From positions 1 through 48,474 of the forward strand of contig NZ_FMYB01000034.1 of the NCBI RefSeq assembly GCF_900104155.1: 48,474 nucleotides of DNA, given 5' to 3'. The notes under the pieces are model-generated. The model was not told where the DNA came from. It did not search any database and saw only the letters and a program-made list of their open reading frames with translations. Of the stretch, positions 22,358 to 31,301 are shown one piece after another. The stretch comes from Butyrivibrio sp. INlla16 (GTDB lineage: Bacteria > Bacillota > Clostridia > Lachnospirales > Lachnospiraceae). The position numbers and the translations under genes were made by a program. Every line of letters begins with the position of its first letter. The stretch's first letter is position 1.

Positions 22358-23461
22358 ATGAAAAAACTAAAAGAAAACTTATGGACAATTATATTTAGTA
22401 CGCTCTTACTGATCCTGCTCGCTATTGTGGTGGGGCTTATAAATTATGCACGCCCGCAGGATGTGAAGAAAATAGTAGTAGGTGCGCTTTTTATTGATGG
22501 AGTAGATGACAGGGGATGGAGTGAAAGCCACTATAATGGGCTAAAAAACGCCTGTGATAATTTGGGAATTGCATTGGAAGTAGAAGAAAATATATCTGAG
22601 ACGCTTGAGGATGCAGAGCCTGCAATAGACAGATTAGTAGGAAAGGGCTGCAGTGTTATCTTCCTTACAAGTGATGAATATGATGAAAAACTTTATCCGG
22701 TGATACAAAATTATCCTGACATTGAATTCTATACGGTTTCCACGGATTCATCTCCCGAAAATGTAACCACATATTTCGGAAGGATATACCAGATCAGATT
22801 CCTGACCGGTATGCTCGCGGGGAGGATGACAAAGAGTAATATTATAGGATATGTTGCAGGACAAAAATCATGTCAGGTAAATCGTGGAATAAATGCGTTT
22901 GCTCTGGGCGCGAGATCGGTCAATCCCGACGTTGTGGTAAAGGTAAGATTCATCAATTCATGGACGGATGCTGAAAAGGAAAAAGAGCTGGCGACAAAAC
23001 TCATAGAGGAGGATGGCGCCGACCTCATTACTTATCATGCAAGTATTCACACAGCTGTTGATGCAGCTGAGGAACATTCGGTCTATTCAATAGGATATAA
23101 CAACAACGGAACCGACTATTCCGAGAAGTATCTTGCCTCTGTTAATTTCAACTGGGGCAAAATGTATAAGACGATACTTGATGATTTCTTTAATGGAGAT
23201 ATGTATCCGGGAAAGTATTACTGGCATGGTGTAGTATTCGGAACCGTGGAGATGAAAACATACTCTAAGGTTATACCCGAGGAAGTTATAAAGGAGATAG
23301 ATGACAGAAAAGAAAAGCTTATAAATGTTCAGGATGTCTTCTATGGGGATCTGTATTCGAACGATGGAACAAAGAAATGTTCCAAAGGTCAAAGAATAAG
23401 TGATGATGCCCTTTTTAGAAAAATGGACTGGTTCGTAGAGGGGGTGGAAGTATATGAATGA
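22358..23461 (+). CDS. Membrane-anchored BMP/PnrA-like substrate-binding protein
   Basis: The 367-residue protein has one N-terminal helix (about residues 8-30) with no lipobox, so it is anchored by an uncleaved segment. It then folds like BMP-family binding proteins: VVGALFIDGVDDRGWSESHYNGL, EPAIDRLVGKGCSVIFLTS, YFGRIYQIRFLTGMLAGRM and IGYVAGQKSCQVNRGINAFALGAR. The family binds nucleosides in ABC importers, but no permease genes are here. Instead the gene overlaps a histidine-kinase gene by eight bases, suggesting it presents a ligand to the kinase's extracellular domain. ATG 22358 has an AAGGA site; a longer frame upstream is made of the repeat and is rejected. Confidence 0.85.
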   Translation: MKKLKENLWTIIFSTLLLILLAIVVGLINYARPQDVKKIVVGALFIDGVDDRGWSESHYNGLKNACDNLGIALEVEENISETLEDAEPAIDRLVGKGCSVIFLTSDEYDEKLYPVIQNYPDIEFYTVSTDSSPENVTTYFGRIYQIRFLTGMLAGRMTKSNIIGYVAGQKSCQVNRGINAFALGARSVNPDVVVKVRFINSWTDAEKEKELATKLIEEDGADLITYHASIHTAVDAAEEHSVYSIGYNNNGTDYSEKYLASVNFNWGKMYKTILDDFFNGDMYPGKYYWHGVVFGTVEMKTYSKVIPEEVIKEIDDRKEKLINVQDVFYGDLYSNDGTKKCSKGQRISDDALFRKMDWFVEGVEVYE

Positions 23462-25997
23462 AAAGGTCCGCCTTTTCACAAGCAGACGCGCTGCCATCCT
23501 TATAGCCTTTGTTCTTATAATGTCGTTTTTGGGAGTTCACTTCTATTTATATCTTATGGATATCATAGATAGTGTCGCCAAGCATAAAATAGTCAGGGAG
23601 GCTGAGGAAGCAACTAAATATTATTATGAGGAACTCAGTAACGAGATGCATGTCATCGAGTATATTGGGTCTATTCTTGAGGATGACAGAGAGGAAAATC
23701 AGGAAGAAAATTTAAAAAGAGTACAGCGTGCCATTGAAAGTGTTTTCAGGTCAGAACCCAGTATTCTTATAGGAGTTATGAACGGTGAGAGCGAAGCGGT
23801 ATACGGTGAGAGAATTCCGCCCAATGAATATGACGGACTTCTTAGCTCAATGACGGGTAATGATGGCATTTCCTATATGCCGAAAGGTGCATTCCTGTTT
23901 TCGCATGCGATTATTCATGGTGATAATGTTGCGTACGTAGTTTATGCAATATGTTCTAAATCATATATAAGTAAGAATCATAGTCTTGATATAATACATA
24001 ACCTTGGAAATATTGCACTTATGACAAGGGATGGCGATGAGGTACTGCCGTTTACGAATGTGGCTGAGGAAGACAAAGCCTTTTTCAGAAGCAAATCCGT
24101 AAGGAAGACCTTTGAAAATATCCGCGATAATCACAATCTTGAACAGGTTGCGGTTGAAAAAGTAAAAACAGTAAAGGGCGATATGTATTTCTATAACGCC
24201 TATATTGAAAATACGCATTTCATGCTGAATGGCGTCATGAAATATGAGGATGCGGTGGGATATGCTGCCAAAGTTCCGCTTGTTGTATTGGCTGTATACG
24301 GAACCCTGGTTCTCATGACCACCATACTTTCGTTTTTCCTGATTATTACCTCTGTTAAGGCAGGAGAAAGCGTAGAGCTTAAGAAGGCAAAACAGGAGGC
24401 CGAGGACGCATCAAAGGCCAAGGGCCAATTCCTTGCAAATATGTCACATGAGATCAGGACTCCCATCAATGCAATCATGGGCATGGGAGAACTTATTACA
24501 AGAGAAACGAATGATGCAAAGCTGCAGCAGTATGCGTTTAGTATCAAAAACTCCGCAACTCAGCTTCTGACACTGGTTAACGATGTCCTTGACTTTTCGA
24601 AGATGGAAGCCGGAAAACTGACACTTCGAAATGATCCGTATTATCTTTCTTCTGTGCTCACTGACGTGAATGTAATGATCAAGTCCAGAGCGGAAGGGAA
24701 AGGTCTGGTTTATCAGGCAAAGGTTGATAAGACAATTCCCGATGAACTTATCGGAGATGAGACAAGGCTTAAGCAGGTTATAGTAAATCTTCTGACCAAT
24801 GGCGTAAAGTACACAATGGCAGGGTTTGTTCATTTGACCATAGATATGGTAGAGAAGGGTGAGGATTATGTAGATCTCAGGATATCCATTAAGGATACCG
24901 GAATAGGCATGAAGCCTGAGGACGTTGCAAAACTGTTCAATGCCTTCGAAAGACTTGATGAGGACAGAAATAAGACCATCGAGGGCACAGGCCTTGGAAT
25001 GGCGATTGTTAAGCAGATTATGGATGCGATGGAAACAACACTTGAGGTAAAGAGTGTATACGGCGCAGGCTCGGAGTTTTCATTTGTGATTCATCAGAAG
25101 GTTGAAAACTGGCAGCCGATCGGCGACTATGAGGCCGCTGCCGAGAGAGTTGTATCCAAGCAGGAGAGCTATAAGCCAAGCTTTATTGCACCTGATGCAA
25201 GAATCATTGCTGTTGATGATACAGAGATAAACCTTAAGGTCCTGTCAGGACTTCTCGGACCTACAAGGATCAAGATTGACACAGCAATAAGTGGAAGACA
25301 GGCTCTTGAGCTCATGAGTGCAAACCGCTATGATCTGGCACTTATCGACCACCGAATGCCCGAGATGGACGGTATGGAGCTTCTTAAGCACATAAGATAT
25401 GACGAGGGCAATGAGAACCACGATATGCCGTGCATAGCGCTTACAGCTAACGTGGTTGCCGGTGTCAGAGAAATGTATCTAAGGGCCGGTTTTGATGATT
25501 ATCTGGAAAAGCCGGTGAGTGGAATGCGCCTTGAGGAGGCACTGCAGAAATACCTTCCTAAGGAGAAGCAGCTGGAGTACGTTGAGGGCGATAACAAGGA
25601 AGATAATAAGAGCGTCTCAGAAATAGCGGAACCTTCAACGGAATCCTCAGAGATAAAAGATCTTCAGGATGCAGGTTACATAGATATCGCAGCAGGCATT
25701 GAATACGCCGGAACTGAGGAACTTTTCATAGATACTCTCGGATTCTTCAGGGATGCGATAGATAAAAAGGCGGATGAGATTGAAGAACTCTATCTGGGAG
25801 AAAGGATAGAGGACTATACGGTTAAGGTTCATGCCCTAAAGAGCTCTGCGAGAATAATCGGAGCCAAGGACCTTTCAGAGAAGGCAAGACTTCTGGAAGA
25901 AGCCGGAAAACAGGGAAATCTTGATTACATAAGAGATAATAACAGCGATTTACTTGAAGCCTACAGGCATTATAAGGAAGTACTAAAAAATATCTGA
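23454..25997 (+). CDS. Hybrid sensor kinase: HK-REC-HPt
   Basis: The 847-residue protein has helices at about 13-36 and 274-299 flanking a roughly 235-residue extracellular sensor region. Then come HisKA with phosphorylatable His332 (NMSHEIRTP), the ATPase domain (N-box NLLTNGVKYT near 445-454, DTGIGM 481-486, GTGLGMAI 511-518), REC with Asp632 (LALIDHRMPEMDG), and a C-terminal HPt with His793 (KVHALKSSAR). All phosphorelay residues are present. It overlaps the BMP-type gene by eight bases, and the REC-GGDEF gene begins 17 bases after it. The likely path is binding protein to kinase to HPt to REC-GGDEF output. Ligand unknown. Confidence 0.93.
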   Translation: MNEKVRLFTSRRAAILIAFVLIMSFLGVHFYLYLMDIIDSVAKHKIVREAEEATKYYYEELSNEMHVIEYIGSILEDDREENQEENLKRVQRAIESVFRSEPSILIGVMNGESEAVYGERIPPNEYDGLLSSMTGNDGISYMPKGAFLFSHAIIHGDNVAYVVYAICSKSYISKNHSLDIIHNLGNIALMTRDGDEVLPFTNVAEEDKAFFRSKSVRKTFENIRDNHNLEQVAVEKVKTVKGDMYFYNAYIENTHFMLNGVMKYEDAVGYAAKVPLVVLAVYGTLVLMTTILSFFLIITSVKAGESVELKKAKQEAEDASKAKGQFLANMSHEIRTPINAIMGMGELITRETNDAKLQQYAFSIKNSATQLLTLVNDVLDFSKMEAGKLTLRNDPYYLSSVLTDVNVMIKSRAEGKGLVYQAKVDKTIPDELIGDETRLKQVIVNLLTNGVKYTMAGFVHLTIDMVEKGEDYVDLRISIKDTGIGMKPEDVAKLFNAFERLDEDRNKTIEGTGLGMAIVKQIMDAMETTLEVKSVYGAGSEFSFVIHQKVENWQPIGDYEAAAERVVSKQESYKPSFIAPDARIIAVDDTEINLKVLSGLLGPTRIKIDTAISGRQALELMSANRYDLALIDHRMPEMDGMELLKHIRYDEGNENHDMPCIALTANVVAGVREMYLRAGFDDYLEKPVSGMRLEEALQKYLPKEKQLEYVEGDNKEDNKSVSEIAEPSTESSEIKDLQDAGYIDIAAGIEYAGTEELFIDTLGFFRDAIDKKADEIEELYLGERIEDYTVKVHALKSSARIIGAKDLSEKARLLEEAGKQGNLDYIRDNNSDLLEAYRHYKEVLKNI

Positions 25998-26014
25998 TCG
26001 GGGTGACAGACCAT

Positions 26015-27331
26015 ATGGACGGTAGAAAAATTCTTGTCGTCGACGATGATGAAATGATTCGCATGATGACAGTCAGAATGCTCAAATCTAAATATCATGT
26101 CATAACTGCTTCGTCGGGCATGGAAGCGATAGAAATCTATGAGAAGGAAAAGCCCGACATGATTTTGTCTGACCTTATGATGCCGGGAATGAGCGGCTTT
26201 GAGATGATGCAGGCTCTTCGTGAGAAGTACAGCTATGTCATTCCGGTTATGTTCATGACAGCTTTTTCAGGCGATGACACAGAGTCCAAGGGCCTCGAAG
26301 TCGGGGCTGTCGACTATATCAGGAAACCTTTTAAGCCCGATGTTCTCTTATACAGAATTGACAACGTAATGAGCAATCTGGACCGCATAAGAGGCCTTGA
26401 GATGGCGGCTGAGGTTGAGCCGATGACAGGTCTCCTTAATAAAATTGCTACGGAGAGAGAAGTCGATAAGGCAGCATCTAAAGGTCGCGGAATTTTCATG
26501 ATGATAGATCTCGACAGCTTTAAGCTGGTGAATGATCTGTACGGTCATGAAAAGGGCGACAGAGTGCTTATCTGGTTTGCCGAGATGCTGCGCAGTATTA
26601 TGAGGAGCACCGATATCATCGGAAGAGTTGGCGGCGATGAGTTTGCAGCTTTTTGTCTTAACACCAAAGAAGAGAAAATGGTTGCCGAGAGAACACAGTA
26701 CATGAACCGGAAAATCGTGAGCTTTGCCAAGGAGCTTCTGGGTGATGACATGAATATACCGATCGGTGTATCTGTGGGTGCGGTGCTTTGCCCCGATGAT
26801 GGGTCGGATTATCAGGCGCTTTATAAAAAGGCAGACAGAGCGCTGTACGAGGTAAAGCAGAGCGGAAAACACAATTATGCATTATATCGGCACGAAGAAA
26901 ATGATGGCGGCAGGAAAAGTCCGGAAGGAATGGCGGAAATCAACATGCTCTTTAAGGAAAGAAATCCTGCACGCGGCGCCTTTGTTCTCTCTGAGGATCA
27001 ATTCAAACTTGTTTACAGATTTATGATGCGTTTTCAGAAAAACTATGCATGGGATGTCCATTTCCTTTGCTTTAAGGTAGAAGCTGAAAACGGTGATGAA
27101 GAAAAACTGCAGAAGGCAGCGGATCATTTTCTTGAGGTTGCGGCGAGCTCCCTCAGAGGAAGCGATGTCCTTACAAGGTATGGAAATGACAAAGTGCTCG
27201 CAATTTTCCTGAAGGTGACAGAGCCAGATTGTCAGGTTCCGATCGACAGAATAGAAGCCAAATGGAGAGATGATCCCGAGGCAGCAGGCTATACCGTCAG
27301 CATGCTTAAGGAGTACATGGCTCCGGATTGA
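26015..27331 (+). CDS. REC-GGDEF response regulator (diguanylate cyclase) with degenerate C-terminal cyclase-like domain
   Basis: About 438 residues. The receiver has KILVVDDDEMIR and Asp53 in MILSDLMMPGMSG. The cyclase domain has EPMTGLLNK, DLDSFKLVNDLYGHEKGD and the active-site motif RVGGDEFAAF, so cyclic-di-GMP synthesis is expected on phosphorylation. A second, weak GGDEF-like region after about residue 320 has RYGNDKVLAIF in place of the signature and is probably non-catalytic. ATG 26015 is preceded by GGGGTG; an upstream GTG (26003) is less likely because of its ribosome-site spacing. It follows the phosphorelay kinase by 17 bases and is its likely partner. Confidence 0.9.
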   Translation: MDGRKILVVDDDEMIRMMTVRMLKSKYHVITASSGMEAIEIYEKEKPDMILSDLMMPGMSGFEMMQALREKYSYVIPVMFMTAFSGDDTESKGLEVGAVDYIRKPFKPDVLLYRIDNVMSNLDRIRGLEMAAEVEPMTGLLNKIATEREVDKAASKGRGIFMMIDLDSFKLVNDLYGHEKGDRVLIWFAEMLRSIMRSTDIIGRVGGDEFAAFCLNTKEEKMVAERTQYMNRKIVSFAKELLGDDMNIPIGVSVGAVLCPDDGSDYQALYKKADRALYEVKQSGKHNYALYRHEENDGGRKSPEGMAEINMLFKERNPARGAFVLSEDQFKLVYRFMMRFQKNYAWDVHFLCFKVEAENGDEEKLQKAADHFLEVAASSLRGSDVLTRYGNDKVLAIFLKVTEPDCQVPIDRIEAKWRDDPEAAGYTVSMLKEYMAPD

Positions 27332-27362
27332 CGGTTTTGAAAAAGCGGTTATGTGAGGGAGT

Positions 27363-29008
27363 ATGTTCAAGGAAAATACCACGGTAGATAATCCAAAACT
27401 TAAGAAGTGTTTATCTCCTATCGGGACGTGGGCGCTTGCTTTTGGCTGCGCTGTAGGATGGGGCTCTTTTGTGATGCCAGGAACGACTTTTCTTCCGCTT
27501 GCAGGACCCATAGGCACAATGCTTGGAATGATTCTGGGGGCTGCAGTAATGCTGCTTATTGGAATCAACTACCACTACATGATGAACCTGTATCCCGATG
27601 ACGGAGGAACCTATGCATTCTCCAAGCATGAGTTTGGATATGACCAGGGATTTCTTGGTGCGTGGTTTTTGCTCCTTGTCTACATGGCGATAGTGTGGGC
27701 AAATGCTACGGCCATTCCGATAATCTGCAGAAATCTGTTCCCCGGAGTTCTGGAAGTTGGTCCTAAATTTATCGTGGCAGGGTTTGAAGTTTACCTTGTT
27801 GAATCCGTTGTGGCATCTCTTGTAATCGGAATCGCCGGCTTTATCTGTGTCTGCGGTGGACGGATATCTTCTCTTGTTCAGACGGTATTTGCGCTCGTAC
27901 TCATCGGCGGCATCGTGCTCGTTGCAGTTCTGATAACAGTAAAAGGAAATGTGTCACTTCTTAATGTGAAGCCATCATTTGTGCCTGAAAAATCAAAGTA
28001 TTTTCAGGTATTTCAGATAGTTGCACTGGCTCCTTGGGCATACGTTGGATTCGAATCCATATCTCATTCAACCGAGGAATTCAATTTCTCCACAAAAAGG
28101 ACTATAGGTATAATGGTGGGCGCCCTTATCTGGGGAATCTCGGTTTCGTTATACTGGGACTCTCTGTGGCATCAGCAATTATCACAGGCCTTATAGGCAA
28201 CCTGATTGCAGCCAGCAGACTTATGTATTCCATGACCAGGGACAATCTGTTCCCCAAGTGGCTCATGAGTCTCAACAGATATAATGTTCCCTACAAGGCA
28301 ACCCTTACTATCAGGCAGAGAGGAATGGATGGCAATAAGGGAAAATACGAGATAAGCGTAAAGGATAACGGAATGGGCATGAGTCCTGAGTTCGCTGCGA
28401 CTGTTTTTGAGGCATATTCAAGAGAAAATACCGCAAGTAAGATTCAGGGTACAGGACTCGGAATGGCCATTACCAAGAGCATAGTTGATCTTATGGGCGG
28501 CAAAATCCGTGTTAAGAGTCAGCAGGGTAAAGGATCGGAATTTATTATCGACCTTGATTTTGAGACGATTCCGGATGCGGATTTTGTGAAAAAACATGTG
28601 CCCACCAAGGAAGTAACAGAGATTGATTATAGTAAATACAAGGTTCTTCTGGTTGAAGACCAGGCAATCAACAGGGAGATTGCGACAAGACTTTTGAAGA
28701 AATTCGGATTTCAGTATGACACAGCCGAGAACGGAAAAATTGCTTTGGACATGATTTCTGTGTCAACTCCCGGAACTTATAGTATAATACTGATGGACAT
28801 ACAAATGCCGGTTATGGACGGCTACACAGCTTCGAGAGAGATAAGAAAGCTCTCTAATCCGGAGCTTGCCAATATTCCTATACTTGCCATGTCCGCCAGT
28901 GCTTTCACAGAGGACATCAATAACGCGAAAGACAGCGGTATGAACGGTCACATTGCAAAGCCGATTGAAGTTAATAAGATGCTCGATACTATAAGGGAAT
29001 TTTTGTGA
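27363..29008 (+). pseudogene. Broken amino-acid permease / hybrid kinase gene(s) with two deletion-like junctions
   Basis: Frame 1 (27363 to about 28135) encodes an APC-family transporter (GTWALAFGCAVGWGSFVMPG, YPDDGGTYAFSKHEFG, SISHSTEEFNFS). It is interrupted near 28135. The next permease segment, FVILGLSVASAIITGLIGNLIAASRLMYS, continues in another frame, with some transporter residues apparently missing. Near 28307, after RYNVPYKATL, the text jumps to the late part of a kinase ATPase domain (VKDNGMGMS, GTGLGMAI), then a REC domain with an intact acceptor (IILMDIQMPVMDG) and TGA 29006-29008. The last permease helices, the HisKA domain and the ATPase N-box are absent. It could be a decayed permease-kinase fusion or two genes merged. 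The intact start has a GAGGGAG site. Unlikely to be functional as a kinase. Confidence 0.75.
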
Positions 29009-29016
29009 GGAAAGTC

Positions 29017-31119
29017 ATGGGGAACAATCGCGGAAAAGGGGATCTGCGTCTACCTAAGATAGGTTTTTTTATTCTGATTATTTTTTATCTGATTGCGGCA
29101 AGGTTCACGAGGTACTGCGCTAATTCAGATGATGTATTGGTTGTGATGGGGCAGCAGCTGGCGCTCATGTCTTTTGCAGGTGCCTTTGATTCCGTGCAAA
29201 ACGGAATTATCATATGTCTTGTCGTGTTTTACGGCATACCGGGCTTTGTCATAAGCCTGTTTTTCTATGCAATCACCATTTTTAATTTATTGAGCGGAAT
29301 TATCTTCTCACATAATCTCCTGATATTCCCGGGATTTTTCACATGTCTTGTTTCTCTTTTGGCGGTAGTGCTTATTTTTCGCAGAAACAGGGAAATTGAA
29401 AAACTGCAGAATAATGAGATAAAACACCTTAAAGAGCAGCAGGTCTTTTCACAAAAACTGTTTGAACAGACGGCTACAGCACTTGTAAGTGCTATCGATG
29501 CAAAGGATGAGTATTCAAGAGGTCATTCCCTCAGGGTGGCTGAGTACTCGGTGAAGATTGCAAAAGCTATGGGTAAGGATGAGGAGGACTGCAGAGAGGT
29601 CTATTATGCTGCACTTCTTCATGATGTAGGAAAAATCGGTATCTCCGACGTTATTATTAATAAAAACGGAATGCCTACAGATGAGGAATACGATGTCATC
29701 ATGCAGCATCCGATTATCGGTAACCAGATTCTTTCCAGTATCAGTGAGTACCCGTATCTCAGTATCGGTGCGCATTACCATCACGAGAGATTCGACGGAA
29801 AGGGCTATCCGGATGGTCTAAAGGGTGAGGATATTCCCGAGATTGCCAGGATTATTGCGGTGGCAGATACTTTTGATGCCATGACCTCCAGCAGAAGCTA
29901 CAGGGATGCACTTCCTCAGCAGCTTGCCTGGGAAGAAATCATAAAGGGATCCGGAACACAGTTTGATCCTGAGATAGTTAAGATTGCACAGTGTCTTGTA
30001 GATATCGACGGCGAATTCAGTAAGAGAGAAAAAAACACCCTGCAGGAGCTTTTGGACAAGGGCGGAATGCATTTTGGGGAGTACAGAAGCGAGATATCCG
30101 TCGGAGTTTTGCTTTCTCCGTTTATCACAAAGATGAATTTCAAATATCACTGCGATGAGGTTACTTCCGAGAACAGGAAGGGGCCTTCAATGGTGTTCTT
30201 TGATTCCTTTGACGGAAGAGCTCATGAAGAGGAGAGCATCATCAGGGAGCTGGCTTATTTTGAGTACTGTGAGGTTACCGCAGACGGCACGGTCATCGGT
30301 GATGGCACGAGAAAAGTAAAGACTAATGTGATAGAGTACGAAACCTCTGAGGAAGCAGTAGTTAGCGACGATGCTGCGCCGATTGACAGGGTATATGATA
30401 TAGAAGCGGTTAAGTGCATCGATCATCTTCTTGTAAGAATTGATGACGGGGTTAAGAAGGTTGAAGTAATAGTTGCGCTTCCTGACTCCACCAGGTTTGT
30501 TTATATGGGGCTTACAGGGGAATATTGTGATATCAGTGATGTCAGCATAGCCAAGTCCAAGGAAAGGGTTGAAGAGGACTATATTCCGAGGATCGCAGAG
30601 CTTGTAAGCTATCTTGAGGGACCTGAGGGCGATGTACCGAATGTTCAGATAAGCAGTCACAGAACCCAGGCAACGAAGGGTGTTCCGATAGATGATGAGC
30701 TTACACTAACTTTCCATACAAAGAGCCTTCCGGCAGCAAGACTTATCTGGCACTGTGCCTACGCTGTGCTCTTTAGTTCAAAGAGCGGTGAAGTCGATTT
30801 TGAAGCCCCGGATTATCATGAATATGCACTTATAAGACTCGACGGCGAATCCTGGGAGGCTGGAAAATACTCTTCGAACAGGATAATTGTCAATATGAAT
30901 GACAACTTTGACAGCTGGGAAGCCTGGAAGAAGGGCATGAAGGAGGGGACAGACTGTACCATCACCTTCAAGCGCAACGGCAATACGGTTATCTCGACCA
31001 CCGAGGTTCTGGGACTGTTCATCAAGAACAAGACCACCCTCAAGGAGGACTGCGACAAGCTCTACGTAGCTATTACGGGAGATATCTGCGCAATTACGAA
31101 CGTACGGGTGAATCCCTGA
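29017..31119 (+). CDS. Membrane HD-GYP cyclic-di-GMP phosphodiesterase with unassigned C-terminal region
   Basis: About 700 residues. Four or five helices (residues about 15-122) and a short coiled stretch precede an HD-GYP domain. It includes SRGHSLRVAEYS, the metal pair LLHDVGKIGI, HPIIGNQIL, HHERFDGKGYPDGL (GYP motif present) and VADTFDAM. This domain hydrolyses cyclic-di-GMP to GMP. The C-terminal half (about 345-700) is acidic with two similar beta-rich stretches (FDSFDGRAHEEESIIRELA and the later SLPAARLIWHCAYAVLFSS), which I cannot assign. Start ATG 29017 has GAGG before it; GTG 29005 is an alternative. It overlaps no gene but follows the broken kinase by eight bases, so was probably its output partner. 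A repeat begins four bases after the stop. Confidence 0.87.
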   Translation: MGNNRGKGDLRLPKIGFFILIIFYLIAARFTRYCANSDDVLVVMGQQLALMSFAGAFDSVQNGIIICLVVFYGIPGFVISLFFYAITIFNLLSGIIFSHNLLIFPGFFTCLVSLLAVVLIFRRNREIEKLQNNEIKHLKEQQVFSQKLFEQTATALVSAIDAKDEYSRGHSLRVAEYSVKIAKAMGKDEEDCREVYYAALLHDVGKIGISDVIINKNGMPTDEEYDVIMQHPIIGNQILSSISEYPYLSIGAHYHHERFDGKGYPDGLKGEDIPEIARIIAVADTFDAMTSSRSYRDALPQQLAWEEIIKGSGTQFDPEIVKIAQCLVDIDGEFSKREKNTLQELLDKGGMHFGEYRSEISVGVLLSPFITKMNFKYHCDEVTSENRKGPSMVFFDSFDGRAHEEESIIRELAYFEYCEVTADGTVIGDGTRKVKTNVIEYETSEEAVVSDDAAPIDRVYDIEAVKCIDHLLVRIDDGVKKVEVIVALPDSTRFVYMGLTGEYCDISDVSIAKSKERVEEDYIPRIAELVSYLEGPEGDVPNVQISSHRTQATKGVPIDDELTLTFHTKSLPAARLIWHCAYAVLFSSKSGEVDFEAPDYHEYALIRLDGESWEAGKYSSNRIIVNMNDNFDSWEAWKKGMKEGTDCTITFKRNGNTVISTTEVLGLFIKNKTTLKEDCDKLYVAITGDICAITNVRVNP

Positions 31120-31123
31120 CAAA

Positions 31124-31221
31124 GCCTTCCCCCTCTGGGGGCGCTCGACGTCCGGGGGACGTCGGTTCAGCGCGGACCGAAGCGGAGCGAAGACAGGTGG
31201 CACGAAGTGCCGGATGAGGGG
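31124..31221 (+). repeat. Dispersed GC-rich hairpin repeat, copy B (long form)
   Basis: 98 bp from GCCTTCC to GGATGAGGGG, beginning four bases after the HD-GYP stop. It contains CCCCC/GGGGG, CGACGTCC/GGACGTCG and GGCAC-GAA-GTGCC stems. Nearly identical to copy A in reverse orientation. Confidence 0.85.
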
Positions 31222-31301
31222 AGTCTCTTAAATATCTCTAAAATTCGGTAAGAATATCTAAAGTCGATAATTTTTAGCAATAAATCAGCTAAAATATTAT
31301 C

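Noticed and set aside
26003..26014. GTG 26003 as start of the REC-GGDEF protein
   Set aside because: GGGGTG would overlap the start codon, whereas it is well placed for ATG 26015.
30778..31203. Minus-strand frame across repeat copy B
   Set aside because: Its start is repeat sequence and the rest is antisense to the HD-GYP gene.
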